A DNA stretch of 12,298 bases from Alistipes sp. (lineage in GTDB: Bacteria > Bacteroidota > Bacteroidia > Bacteroidales > Rikenellaceae): contig JAFVXS010000051.1 in assembly GCA_017501025.1 (NCBI GenBank), positions 1 to 12,298 of the forward strand, given 5' to 3'. Shown here one piece after another: positions 1 to 7,266 of this stretch. The notes beneath the pieces were generated by a model. The model saw only the letters and a list, made by a program, of their open reading frames with translations, did no database searches and was not told the origin of the DNA. Every line of letters begins with the position of its first letter. The stretch's first letter is position 1. The position numbers and the translations under genes were made by a program.

Positions 1-92
1 AAAGCTGCCGCAGGTTTTTACAACACCAACAACAAAAAACAGCACCAACAGCGCATAACCGATTGCCTGCAAAGTGCCGTGGATACTTGTAG
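1..92 (+). other. Possible upstream part of priA in another frame
   Basis: The frame starting at base 1 is open until TGA at 148-150. It encodes a segment with a helix-like stretch (RITDCLQSAVDT, 52-87) where Bacteroidota PriA proteins have a helix just before the conserved APRQ/APKQ segment. The priA frame proper begins one base later, so one extra base near 85-92 would join VDT to the following VAMLHMAPP. The match is by residue type and position only, and the first residues do not clearly resemble PriA, so this is tentative. Confidence 0.4.
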
Positions 93-1915
93 CGATGCTC
101 CATATGGCACCGCCTCTGAACGCGCCACGTCAAGCGGCTCTGCTCAATGAACTTATCGCAGCGGGAGGCTCTATGGAACGCTCTCATTCGGAGGCTTCGG
201 CTGCCACGATATCAGCCACCGTAAAGCGAGGTCTTATAGAGATTTACGAACAGGAGCCTTCAACATCGGCCGAAGATATCAGAGTCGATTTATTGCCTCA
301 ACTATCGAGCGAGCAGCTACGTGCAAGTCGCCAAATTACCGACGCCTTCTCTGCCCACCAAACTATCTTGTTACACGGCATAACAAGTTCGGGAAAGACG
401 GAGATATATATGCACCACATTGCCGAAACATTATCTCGCGGAGAGGATGTTTTATATCTTGTTCCCGAAATATCGCTGACAGCCCAACTCGTTGTACGGC
501 TGCGTGCCGTATTCGGCAACCGCACAGTCGTATATCACTCAAAACTCACACCGGAGCGTCGCACGCAGGTATATATGGAGTGTTTGCGAGCCGATTCGGG
601 TCGTATAGTCATCGGTGTACGCTCCGCCCTATTTCTGCCACTGAAACGGCTCGGTTTGGTCATTATCGACGAGGAGCACGATGCAAGCTACAAACAGAGT
701 GACACCGCACCACGTTACAATGGTCGTGATACGGCTCTTATGCTCGCATCATTATTCGGCGCAAAGAGTATTTTGGGCAGCGCAACACCTTCGGTTGAAA
801 CCTACGCAAATACACTTACCAAAAAATTTGCACGCATAGAACTCAACGAGCGCTACGGAACTGCCACTCCGCCACAGATAATCATCTCCGACACTATTCG
901 TTCGGCGAAACGTGGAGAACGTCGCTCACATTTCAACAAGGAGCTTATCGACCGCATAGCCGAACGATTGGAGCGAAACGAGCAGATTTTGTTATTTCAA
1001 AACCGACGAGGCTACTCCCCTTACGTAGAGTGCAAGGAGTGCGGCTGGTCGCCCCGCTGTCCGTCGTGCAACGTTACGCTGACTATGCACCGCCAATCGA
1101 ACACTCTGCGTTGTCACTACTGCTCCTATTCGTTAAGCATCCCCACCAAATGTCCGCAGTGTGGAGCCGAAGCAATTGCCCCAATGGGATTTGGAACAGA
1201 GCGTGTAGAGGAGGAGATTCGTCGTCTGTTCCCAACAGCCCGCACTCTGCGTCTCGATGGCGATACAGCAACCTCCGACAAGGCTTATCGTGAGATTATC
1301 GACACCTTTGCCCGACACGACGCCGACATACTTATAGGTACACAAATTATTGCCAAAGGTCTTGATTTTGCCGATGTAACACTCATCGGCATACTCAACG
1401 CCGACAACCTGCTAAAAATGCCCGATTTCAGGGCGAGCGAACGTGCTTGGCAGACACTGATTCAGGTCAGTGGACGCTGTTGTCGCCGAGACGATGTTGG
1501 CGAGGTGGTTGTGCAGAGTGCCGACGTTCAGCACCCTATTTTCGAGATATTGGGAGAGGCATATTACGACAAAATGGCTGCTGCACAACTTGCAGAGCGA
1601 CAGATATTTAACTATCCGCCATACTCCCGCATAGTTCGCATTATACTATGTAGCGAGCAGCTAAACGAACTTGCCGAATGTAGTATGATTTTGGCTCAAA
1701 ATTTACGAGATATTTTCGGTAGCCGGACACTCGGTCCTGTCACTCCGTTGATAGACAAGATTCGAGGAGAACATCGTCTTGAAATCGTCTTGAAAATCGA
1801 GAACGCTTCATCGTTTACCAAAGCACGAAAACTTATTGGCGAACAGATACGCGAAGTGGAGAAGAGTCGTCGGTTCCGAAAGGTAAAGATTGTCTGCGAT
1901 GTGGACCCGCTATGA
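74..1915 (+). CDS. priA: PriA, primosomal replication-restart helicase (5' end incomplete or frameshifted)
   Basis: PriA is a superfamily 2 3'-5' helicase that recognises stalled forks and reloads the replicative helicase. Residues numbered from the GTG at 74 show: winged-helix-like start (APRQAALL), Walker A GITSSGKT 102-109, DEEH 199-202, GSATPSVETY, then the PriA zinc-binding insert with eight cysteines from about 320 to 362 (first pair CKEC), motif V DILIGTQIIAKGLDF, and the usual C-terminus ending VDPL. The family has about 730-830 residues; here 613 remain and the N-terminal 3'-DNA-binding domain is missing. The frame has a TAA at 56-58, so 74 is only the first possible start, not a convincing one. 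Another frame is open from 1 to 147 and looks like the missing upstream helix, suggesting a +1 frameshift near 85-92. Motif VI reads GRCCR instead of GRAGR. The 3' end overlaps comF. Identity is certain; whether the gene is functional is unclear. Confidence 0.9.
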   Translation: MPWILVAMLHMAPPLNAPRQAALLNELIAAGGSMERSHSEASAATISATVKRGLIEIYEQEPSTSAEDIRVDLLPQLSSEQLRASRQITDAFSAHQTILLHGITSSGKTEIYMHHIAETLSRGEDVLYLVPEISLTAQLVVRLRAVFGNRTVVYHSKLTPERRTQVYMECLRADSGRIVIGVRSALFLPLKRLGLVIIDEEHDASYKQSDTAPRYNGRDTALMLASLFGAKSILGSATPSVETYANTLTKKFARIELNERYGTATPPQIIISDTIRSAKRGERRSHFNKELIDRIAERLERNEQILLFQNRRGYSPYVECKECGWSPRCPSCNVTLTMHRQSNTLRCHYCSYSLSIPTKCPQCGAEAIAPMGFGTERVEEEIRRLFPTARTLRLDGDTATSDKAYREIIDTFARHDADILIGTQIIAKGLDFADVTLIGILNADNLLKMPDFRASERAWQTLIQVSGRCCRRDDVGEVVVQSADVQHPIFEILGEAYYDKMAAAQLAERQIFNYPPYSRIVRIILCSEQLNELAECSMILAQNLRDIFGSRTLGPVTPLIDKIRGEHRLEIVLKIENASSFTKARKLIGEQIREVEKSRRFRKVKIVCDVDPL

Positions 1916-2645
1916 CATAGAGAGATTTTGCCGCGAGTTTACCAGAGCGGTACGCATAACCATCGGATTTTTGGAGCGTTGCCGTGCGTGCGACACGCTT
2001 CTGGTCGATGGCGAAGATTACGTCTGCACCCGATGCAGAATGGAGGCCCCTATCACATATCTTTGGAAGGAGCAGAATAATCAAATGGAGCAGAAGTTTT
2101 GGGGACTACTCCCTATCGAGAGGGCTGCGGCGATGTTTTGGTATATCAAAGGCTCGGCTTGGCAACGATTTATCCACGGCCTCAAATATCACGAAATCAC
2201 CTACCACGGCGGCAAATTGGGACGTTGGTTCGGAGCCGAACTTATGCGTAGCAATTGGCTCGACGGTATCGACCTGATAATCACCGTTCCTCTACATTGG
2301 AGCAAGTCGTTCAAACGTGGTTATAACCAATCGGAATATCTTGCAAACGGCATATCGAGAGAGTCGGGTATTCCCTGCAAATTCAACACCATACGACGTT
2401 ATCGCAACAACCCGAGCCAAACAACACAATCGTTCGGGCAACGCTGGGAAAACGCATCAAATCTATTCGAAGTAACCCACCCCGAATTGTTGCGGTCGAA
2501 GCATATTTTGTTGGTTGATGATGTCTTTACAACCGGAGCAACCATAACCTCGTGTGCCGAGAGCATCTTCAAAGCGTGCGAAGGCGATGTTCGCATAAGT
2601 ATCGCAACACTCGCCATATCGAGTAACGCCTTCTCTCGTGATTAA
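1899..2645 (+). CDS. comF: ComF family amidophosphoribosyltransferase-like protein
   Basis: This is a ComF/GntX-type protein: an N-terminal zinc ribbon fused to a type I phosphoribosyltransferase fold. In naturally competent bacteria ComF helps handle incoming single-stranded DNA; in others the role is not settled. Numbered from ATG 1899 (248 residues, normal length), the sequence shows CxxC pairs C28/C31 and C43/C46, the family segment PLHWSKSFKRGYNQSE at 131-146, NPSQT near 171, and the PRPP-binding motif LLVDDVFTTGAT at 204-215. A TTG start at 1890 is possible, but ATG 1899 is preferred. The start overlaps the priA end by 17 bases, so the two are probably co-transcribed and translationally coupled. 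No lesion is seen. The family call is firm; the substrate is unknown. Confidence 0.9.
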   Translation: MWTRYDIERFCREFTRAVRITIGFLERCRACDTLLVDGEDYVCTRCRMEAPITYLWKEQNNQMEQKFWGLLPIERAAAMFWYIKGSAWQRFIHGLKYHEITYHGGKLGRWFGAELMRSNWLDGIDLIITVPLHWSKSFKRGYNQSEYLANGISRESGIPCKFNTIRRYRNNPSQTTQSFGQRWENASNLFEVTHPELLRSKHILLVDDVFTTGATITSCAESIFKACEGDVRISIATLAISSNAFSRD

Positions 2646-2737
2646 CGGAGAGTTTTTCTAAAAATTTTCAACACCTATCAACAGAGTGTTGCTACGCAAA
2701 ATCGACCTCTGTCGCCATTTCGGACACGGGTAGCTCC

Positions 2738-2765
2738 AAAGTTCGACATTGTGAACATTTTTTTT
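2738..2765 (+). terminator. Weak intrinsic terminator candidate after comF
   Basis: A short dyad (GTTCG at 2741-2745 with TGAAC at 2752-2756, including one G-U pair) is followed one base later by eight T residues (2758-2765). The stem is only five pairs with little GC, so termination would be inefficient. It lies between comF and the dnaB promoter, where a transcript end is expected. Confidence 0.35.
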
Positions 2766-2797
2766 AACAACACCGCATCCGCGACCCTTCACAAAAG

Positions 2798-2829
2798 TTT
2801 GGTAAATGCAATAAAAAGTTCTACTTTTG
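2798..2829 (+). promoter_or_regulatory. Bacteroidota-type promoter for dnaB
   Basis: TTTG at 2798-2801 (-33 element), 20 bases, then TACTTTTG at 2822-2829 (-7 element, consensus TAnnTTTG). This fits the known primary sigma-factor pattern of Bacteroidota. It predicts a transcript start near 2834-2837 and a leader of about 28 bases before the dnaB ATG at 2864. The rest of the 218-base gap (2646-2863) shows only the weak terminator candidate and a small CAACAC/GTGTTG dyad at 2669-2691 without a T-run. Confidence 0.75.
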
Positions 2830-2863
2830 CTAACAGAAAAAACGCATATTACCAAATTGCAGT

Positions 2864-4429
2864 ATGGCAAAAGATTTTCAACCATCACAACACAATAGAG
2901 AGGCATTTGCAGCACTCGCTCCCGAAGCGGCCGAGATAGCCAACATTCCGCCACAAGCCATCGAATTGGAGGAGGCGGTTTTGGGTGCCTTAATGCTCGA
3001 AGCCAACTCGATAATCACCGTGCAGGAGTACCTGACCGAGGATTCGTTCTACAAGGAGGAACATCGCACAATCTATCGGGCTATCAACTCCCTCTCGCAG
3101 GAGGAGAAACCAATTGATATATACACCGTTACGGAGCGATTGAAATCGCGTCGCGAATTGACAAAGGTCGGCGGAGCGGTCTATCTTGCACAGCTGACAC
3201 AGAAGGTCGGTGCTGCGGCAAATATCGAATTTCACGCCCGCATCATCGCCCAAAAGTTTGTGCAACGTTCGCTCATCACATCGGCCGTCGAGATTCAACG
3301 CCGTTCGTACGACAACTCGGTGGATGTAAATGACCTTATCGGTTTTGCCGAACAGGAGGTACTTAAAATTACCGAGACACACGTCAAGCGTTCGGTACAA
3401 AACTCGTCGAGTATCCTCAAAAAGACACTCGAACAGATTGAGCAGGCGGGCAAAAACGATTCGGCTTACAGCGGAATATGTTCGGGATTTGCAGCACTCG
3501 ACAATGTCACTCTTGGCTGGCAACCTTCCGACCTTATCATTGTTGCAGCACGTCCTTCGATGGGTAAGACCGCCTTTGTGTTGTCGATGGCTCGCAATAT
3601 GGCAGTAAACTACTCCGTTCCCGTTGCATTCTTCTCGTTGGAGATGTCTTCGACACAGTTGATGACACGTCTTATCGTTGCCGAATCGGGACTCGACAGC
3701 AAGAAAGTCCGTAGCGGAAAACTCTCGGCAGAGGATTGGCAGCGACTCCATATTGCGACAAAACCTCTCGGTGCAGCACCCCTTTATATCGACGATACAC
3801 CGGCATTATCGGTCTTCGAGTTCCGCTCAAAGGCTCGTCGTCTGCACCATCAGGGCGTACGTCTGATTATAGTCGATTATCTCCAATTGATGACACTCGG
3901 AACACAATCAAGCAACGGAAACCGAGAGCAGGAGGTTGCCCATATTTCGCGAACACTCAAAGCCATTGCCAAGGAGCTGAACGTTCCAATTATCGCACTT
4001 TCGCAGTTGAGCCGTGCTACGGAGGCTCGTGGAGGTACAAAACGCCCTCAATTGAGCGACCTTCGTGAGTCGGGAGCAATCGAGCAGGATGCCGACGTTG
4101 TAGCATTTATCCACCGTCCTGAATATTACGGTTTCCTTACGGGCGAAAATCAGGAATCTACCGCAGGTGTTGCCGAGATTATCCTCGCCAAGCACCGTAA
4201 CGGTGAGGTTACCGACGTAAAGCTGAAATTTATCAATTCGCAGGCTCGATTTACGGACCTCGACACCATAACCGTTACTCAACCTGCTACGGGCGAAACA
4301 TACAGCGAAGTCGGCTCATCAAGCATCGACGGTCAAGTACCTAATGCTGGCTCGGCACTTACAGCAATGAATGGAGCACAGGAGTTTAGTCCGTTCAATA
4401 CATCAGCTGACGACTTTAAGCCGTTTTAA
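2864..4429 (+). CDS. dnaB: DnaB replicative DNA helicase
   Basis: DnaB is the hexameric 5'-3' helicase that unwinds the fork and recruits primase. The protein has 521 residues, a normal length for Bacteroidota. The N-terminal DnaB domain covers about 27-130 (starting IPPQAIELEEAVLGALML), a linker about 130-200, and the RecA-like C-terminal domain follows with Walker A ARPSMGKTA at 229-237, Walker B LIIVDYLQLM at 334-343, and the helicase signature LSQLSRATEARGG / LSDLRESGAIEQDADVV at about 379-413. The last 55 residues are a low-conservation tail ending KPF. There is no intein, although dnaB often carries one. ATG 2864 is chosen because it follows the predicted promoter by a short leader. The start has no Shine-Dalgarno, as is usual in this phylum. 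comM follows after 23 bases. Confidence 0.97.
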   Translation: MAKDFQPSQHNREAFAALAPEAAEIANIPPQAIELEEAVLGALMLEANSIITVQEYLTEDSFYKEEHRTIYRAINSLSQEEKPIDIYTVTERLKSRRELTKVGGAVYLAQLTQKVGAAANIEFHARIIAQKFVQRSLITSAVEIQRRSYDNSVDVNDLIGFAEQEVLKITETHVKRSVQNSSSILKKTLEQIEQAGKNDSAYSGICSGFAALDNVTLGWQPSDLIIVAARPSMGKTAFVLSMARNMAVNYSVPVAFFSLEMSSTQLMTRLIVAESGLDSKKVRSGKLSAEDWQRLHIATKPLGAAPLYIDDTPALSVFEFRSKARRLHHQGVRLIIVDYLQLMTLGTQSSNGNREQEVAHISRTLKAIAKELNVPIIALSQLSRATEARGGTKRPQLSDLRESGAIEQDADVVAFIHRPEYYGFLTGENQESTAGVAEIILAKHRNGEVTDVKLKFINSQARFTDLDTITVTQPATGETYSEVGSSSIDGQVPNAGSALTAMNGAQEFSPFNTSADDFKPF

Positions 4430-4452
4430 CCCAATCTAATACCACATTCGAA

Positions 4453-5448
4453 ATGTTCGTAAAGTGCCACGCAGGAGCAATTGTCGGAATCAATGCCGTT
4501 GATGTCACCGTAGAGGTTGATGTTACGGGCAAAGGTTTGGGCCTATATCTGGTAGGTCTGCCCGACAACGCAGTCAAGGAGAGCGAACAGCGTATCCGTT
4601 CGGCATTCAACAACACGGGACGCAATATGCCCGCATTCAAGATTGTGGTAAATCTCGCACCTGCCGACCTTCGCAAAGAGGGCTCGGGTTTTGACCTTCC
4701 GATTGCTGTCGGAATACTTGCTGCAACAGGGCAGGTTTTGGACACGATGCTCTCCGAAACGATGTTTGTCGGCGAATTGTCGCTCGATGGCACCATAAAG
4801 TCTGTACGAGGAGTCTTACCGTTAGCCGTAATGGCAAAAGAGCAGGGTTTACGTCGCATTGTCGTAAGCAGCGAAAACGCCTCCGAAGCAGCCGTGGTCG
4901 ATGGCATTGAGGTAATAGCAGTCGAGCGTTTGGGACAAGTAATCGGTATGCTGAATGGCGAACTGAACTTTACGCCCGTTACCCCATCTTCTGCCCCATC
5001 AGACCACCTCGTAGAACAACCTTTTGCCGAAGATTTTGCCGATGTCCGCGGACAGCAACACGTTAAGCGTGCTTTGGAGATTGCCGCAGCAGGCGGTCAC
5101 AACGTATTGATGATTGGAGCACCGGGCTCGGGCAAGACTATGCTTGCACGTCGTCTGCCGACCATCCTGCCACCTATGACTTTGGAGGAGGCGGTAGAGT
5201 GTACAAAAATTCACTCCGTAGCCGGCAAACTCGGTACAACCGCAGGGCTTATGACACAACGTCCGTTTCGAGCCCCACACCACCTCACCTCACAAGTCGC
5301 TTTGGTTGGTGGAGGTCAATCGCCACAACCCGGAGAGGCAAGCCTTGCCCACAACGGAATACTATTTTTGGATGAACTTCCCGAATTTGGTCGCAACGTA
5401 TTAGAGGTCTTGCGTCAGCCTTTGGAGGATAAATTCATCACCGTATAA
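4453..5448 (+). CDS. comM: ComM N-terminal fragment (331 residues)
   Basis: This is the part that would be translated from ATG 4453 if the TAA acts as a stop. It keeps the ChlI-like domain and Walker A and B, but loses the MNPCPCG segment, the remaining AAA+ elements and the C-terminal domain, so it should not be an active ATPase. Confidence 0.7.
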   Translation: MFVKCHAGAIVGINAVDVTVEVDVTGKGLGLYLVGLPDNAVKESEQRIRSAFNNTGRNMPAFKIVVNLAPADLRKEGSGFDLPIAVGILAATGQVLDTMLSETMFVGELSLDGTIKSVRGVLPLAVMAKEQGLRRIVVSSENASEAAVVDGIEVIAVERLGQVIGMLNGELNFTPVTPSSAPSDHLVEQPFAEDFADVRGQQHVKRALEIAAAGGHNVLMIGAPGSGKTMLARRLPTILPPMTLEEAVECTKIHSVAGKLGTTAGLMTQRPFRAPHHLTSQVALVGGGQSPQPGEASLAHNGILFLDELPEFGRNVLEVLRQPLEDKFITV

Positions 5449-5487
5449 CGAGCAAAATATACGGTTGAATACCCCGCCAATTTCACA

Positions 5488-5988
5488 TTGGTAGCGGCTA
5501 TGAACCCCTGTCCCTGTGGCTTTCACAACCACCCTACCAAAGAGTGTTCGTGTATGCCGTCGGCTATTCATCGCTACTTCGGGCGTATCTCGGGGCCTCT
5601 GCTCGACCGTATCGATATGCACATCGAAGTCTCGCCTGTCCCTATCAGCGATATGACCTCGACAAAAGAGGAGGAGAGCAGTCGCACTATTCGCGAAAGG
5701 GTTATACGGGCACGACAACGTCAGGAGCAACGCTTTGAGGGTACAAACATCCACTCCAACTCGATGATGAACAGTCGAATGTTACGTACATTTTGTGCAT
5801 TGGAACCATCTGTACGTACTCTGTTGGAGCGGGCTATGGAGCGTCTTAACCTCTCGGCACGAGCATACGACCGCATCATAAAAGTAGCCCGCACCATCGC
5901 CGATTTGGAGGCAAGCGAGCAGATAACGGCAGCTCATATTGCCGAGGCAATCGGCTATCGCTCACTCGATAGAAACGCCCACTTATAG
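5488..5988 (+). CDS. comM: ComM C-terminal fragment (up to 166 residues)
   Basis: This is the remainder of the comM frame after the TAA; 5488 is a TTG and the next possible start is the ATG at 5500 inside MNPCPCG. It holds the cysteine-rich MNPCPCG...CSCMP segment, SGPLLDRID and the C-terminal helical domain. No promoter or ribosome-binding site supports independent expression, so it is best read as the detached end of one gene. Confidence 0.55.
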   Translation: MVAAMNPCPCGFHNHPTKECSCMPSAIHRYFGRISGPLLDRIDMHIEVSPVPISDMTSTKEEESSRTIRERVIRARQRQEQRFEGTNIHSNSMMNSRMLRTFCALEPSVRTLLERAMERLNLSARAYDRIIKVARTIADLEASEQITAAHIAEAIGYRSLDRNAHL

Positions 5989-6040
5989 AGTTCGTCGCAA
6001 ATAGGCTTTTCAGCGACATTTTCCCTACATTTTTGAGGAA

Positions 6041-6084
6041 GCAAAACAAAGTTTTGCAAATATTTGTGGAAATTCCCGATTTCC
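6041..6084. repeat. Three consecutive dyad symmetries between comM and murG
   Basis: Three perfect inverted repeats stand almost end to end: GCAAAAC/GTTTTGC with a three-base loop (6041-6057), the 10-base palindrome CAAATATTTG (6057-6066, sharing base 6057), and GGAAAT/ATTTCC with a five-base loop (6068-6084). They lie 12 bases or more upstream of the -33 element of the murG promoter. No T-run follows, so they look more like protein-binding or structural sites than a terminator. Nothing else is apparent in the 167-base gap except the promoter. Confidence 0.45.
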
Positions 6085-6096
6085 CTCTGAAATACT

Positions 6097-6127
6097 TTTG
6101 AATTTCGGATATTATTCGCTACTTTTG
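6097..6127 (+). promoter_or_regulatory. Bacteroidota-type promoter for murG-murC-ftsQAZ
   Basis: TTTG at 6097-6100, 19 bases, then TACTTTTG at 6120-6127 matches the TTTG-N19/20-TAnnTTTG pattern. The -7 octamer is identical to the one before dnaB. The predicted start near 6132-6135 leaves a leader of about 22 bases to the murG ATG at 6156. A second TACTTTTG at 6093-6100 overlaps the -33 element but has no well-spaced partner. Confidence 0.75.
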
Positions 6128-6155
6128 TAGCATATTCGGATTAGTCATTTCAACA

Positions 6156-7259
6156 ATGAAACGTATTATACTTTCAGGAGGAGGAACAGGCGGACACATT
6201 TACCCTGCAATCGCTGTTGCAGAGGCTTTGGTACGACGTTTTGGCGATGATGTAGAGATTCTTTTTGTAGGTGCCGAGGGCAAGATGGAGATGACCACAG
6301 TACCAAAGGCAGGATTTCGCATTATGGGCGTACCGATTGTTGGTCTGCAACGTCGTTTTGCGCTATCGAACTTTACGCTTCCGTTCAAGTTGTGTAAGAG
6401 TATTCGTCGTGCCCGTTCAATTATCAAGGGTTTTCAACCCGATGTAGTTGTCGGTTTTGGCGGCTACGCAAGTGCTCCGATTTTGTGGGCTGCACAGCGT
6501 TGCGGTGTACCAACCATAATTCAGGAGCAAAATTCGTATGCAGGTCTTGCAAACAAACTTGTTGGCAAACGTGCAAAGTGTATCTGCACCGCTTACGACG
6601 ATATGGAGCGTTTCTTCGATAGTTCCAAGATTATCAAGACGGGAAATCCTCTGCGTTCAAACCTTTCGAGCGATGCGATATCTCGCACAGAGGCTCTCCA
6701 ACACTTCGGTCTTAACGACAAGCTGCCCGTACTGCTTATCGTAGGTGGCTCGCTCGGCACACGAACATTCAACAATATGATGAAGTCGTGGATAATGACC
6801 CTCAACGGCGAGGCTCCCGTGCAAGTAATATGGCAGACGGGTCGTTACTACGAGAACGAGATGAAGAGTTTTCTGCAAACCTACCCTACCGCAAACGTTT
6901 GGCAGGGTGCGTTTATCGATAGGATGGACTACGCATACGCTGTTGCCGATGTGGTAATCTCACGCAGTGGAGCCTGCTCTGTATCGGAGCTACAACTCTC
7001 GGCAAAGCCCGTAGTATTTATTCCGTCGCCAAATGTTGCCGAAGACCACCAAACCAAAAATGCAATGGCCCTTGTCAATAAGCACGCTGCATTTATGGTT
7101 AGCGATAAGGAGGCTCTCGACTGCGGTATCTCTACTGCACTGCGACTTATCGAGTCGCCAAACGATAAGACAATGCTCTCACGCAATATTGCCAAGTTGG
7201 CTATTCCCGACTCGGCAGAGCGTGTAGTCGAGCAAATTGCAAAACTTTGTAACGAGTAG
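6156..7259 (+). CDS. murG: MurG, lipid II-forming GlcNAc transferase
   Basis: MurG adds GlcNAc from UDP-GlcNAc to lipid I on the inner face of the cytoplasmic membrane, making lipid II. It has 367 residues, the normal GT28 length. The N-terminal domain carries GGGTGGH at 8-14 and GFGGYASAP followed by the IIQEQNS segment; the C-terminal nucleotide-sugar domain carries VGGSLG at 196-201, SRSGA at 269-273 with the following SVSELQLSAKP, and AEDHQTKNA. ATG 6156 puts the glycine loop at the usual place. The frame ends with TAG TAG. It is the first gene of the division cluster behind its own promoter; murC follows after 7 bases. In many Bacteroidota, ftsW sits directly upstream, but here the neighbour is comM. 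No lesion is seen. Confidence 0.97.
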   Translation: MKRIILSGGGTGGHIYPAIAVAEALVRRFGDDVEILFVGAEGKMEMTTVPKAGFRIMGVPIVGLQRRFALSNFTLPFKLCKSIRRARSIIKGFQPDVVVGFGGYASAPILWAAQRCGVPTIIQEQNSYAGLANKLVGKRAKCICTAYDDMERFFDSSKIIKTGNPLRSNLSSDAISRTEALQHFGLNDKLPVLLIVGGSLGTRTFNNMMKSWIMTLNGEAPVQVIWQTGRYYENEMKSFLQTYPTANVWQGAFIDRMDYAYAVADVVISRSGACSVSELQLSAKPVVFIPSPNVAEDHQTKNAMALVNKHAAFMVSDKEALDCGISTALRLIESPNDKTMLSRNIAKLAIPDSAERVVEQIAKLCNE

Positions 7260-7266
7260 TAGGTCT

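Larger units (their letters stand above)
4453..5988 (+). pseudogene. comM: ComM/YifB AAA+ ATPase gene interrupted by an in-frame TAA
   Basis: ComM is a Mg-chelatase-like AAA+ helicase that promotes branch migration when transforming DNA is integrated. The whole 511-codon frame matches the family in length and order: N-terminal ChlI-type domain (LVGLPDNAVKES near 36-47), Walker A GAPGSGKT at about 222-229, Walker B ILFLDELPEF at about 302-312, MNPCPCG at 350-356, SGPLLDRIDMHIEV in the C-terminal half, and the usual end YRSLDRN. Codon 332 (5446-5448) is TAA, where relatives have the serine of ISRA; a single C-to-A change in TCA would produce it. The reading frame on both sides is otherwise intact and undecayed. 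The gene follows dnaB by 23 bases and is probably co-transcribed with it. The lesion is either a recent nonsense mutation or a sequence error. Confidence 0.88.

Noticed and set aside
2669..2691. CAACAC/GTGTTG dyad after comF as a terminator
   Set aside because: It has a six-pair stem with an 11-base loop and no following T-run; the dyad at 2741-2756 with eight T residues is the better candidate.
2751..2939. Small + strand open frame before and over the dnaB start
   Set aside because: It runs through the T-run and the predicted dnaB promoter and then overlaps dnaB in another frame; there is no start signal and no recognisable product.
2990..3751. 253-codon open frame antisense to dnaB
   Set aside because: It lies wholly within the conserved dnaB helicase coding sequence, and its translation shows no domain features.
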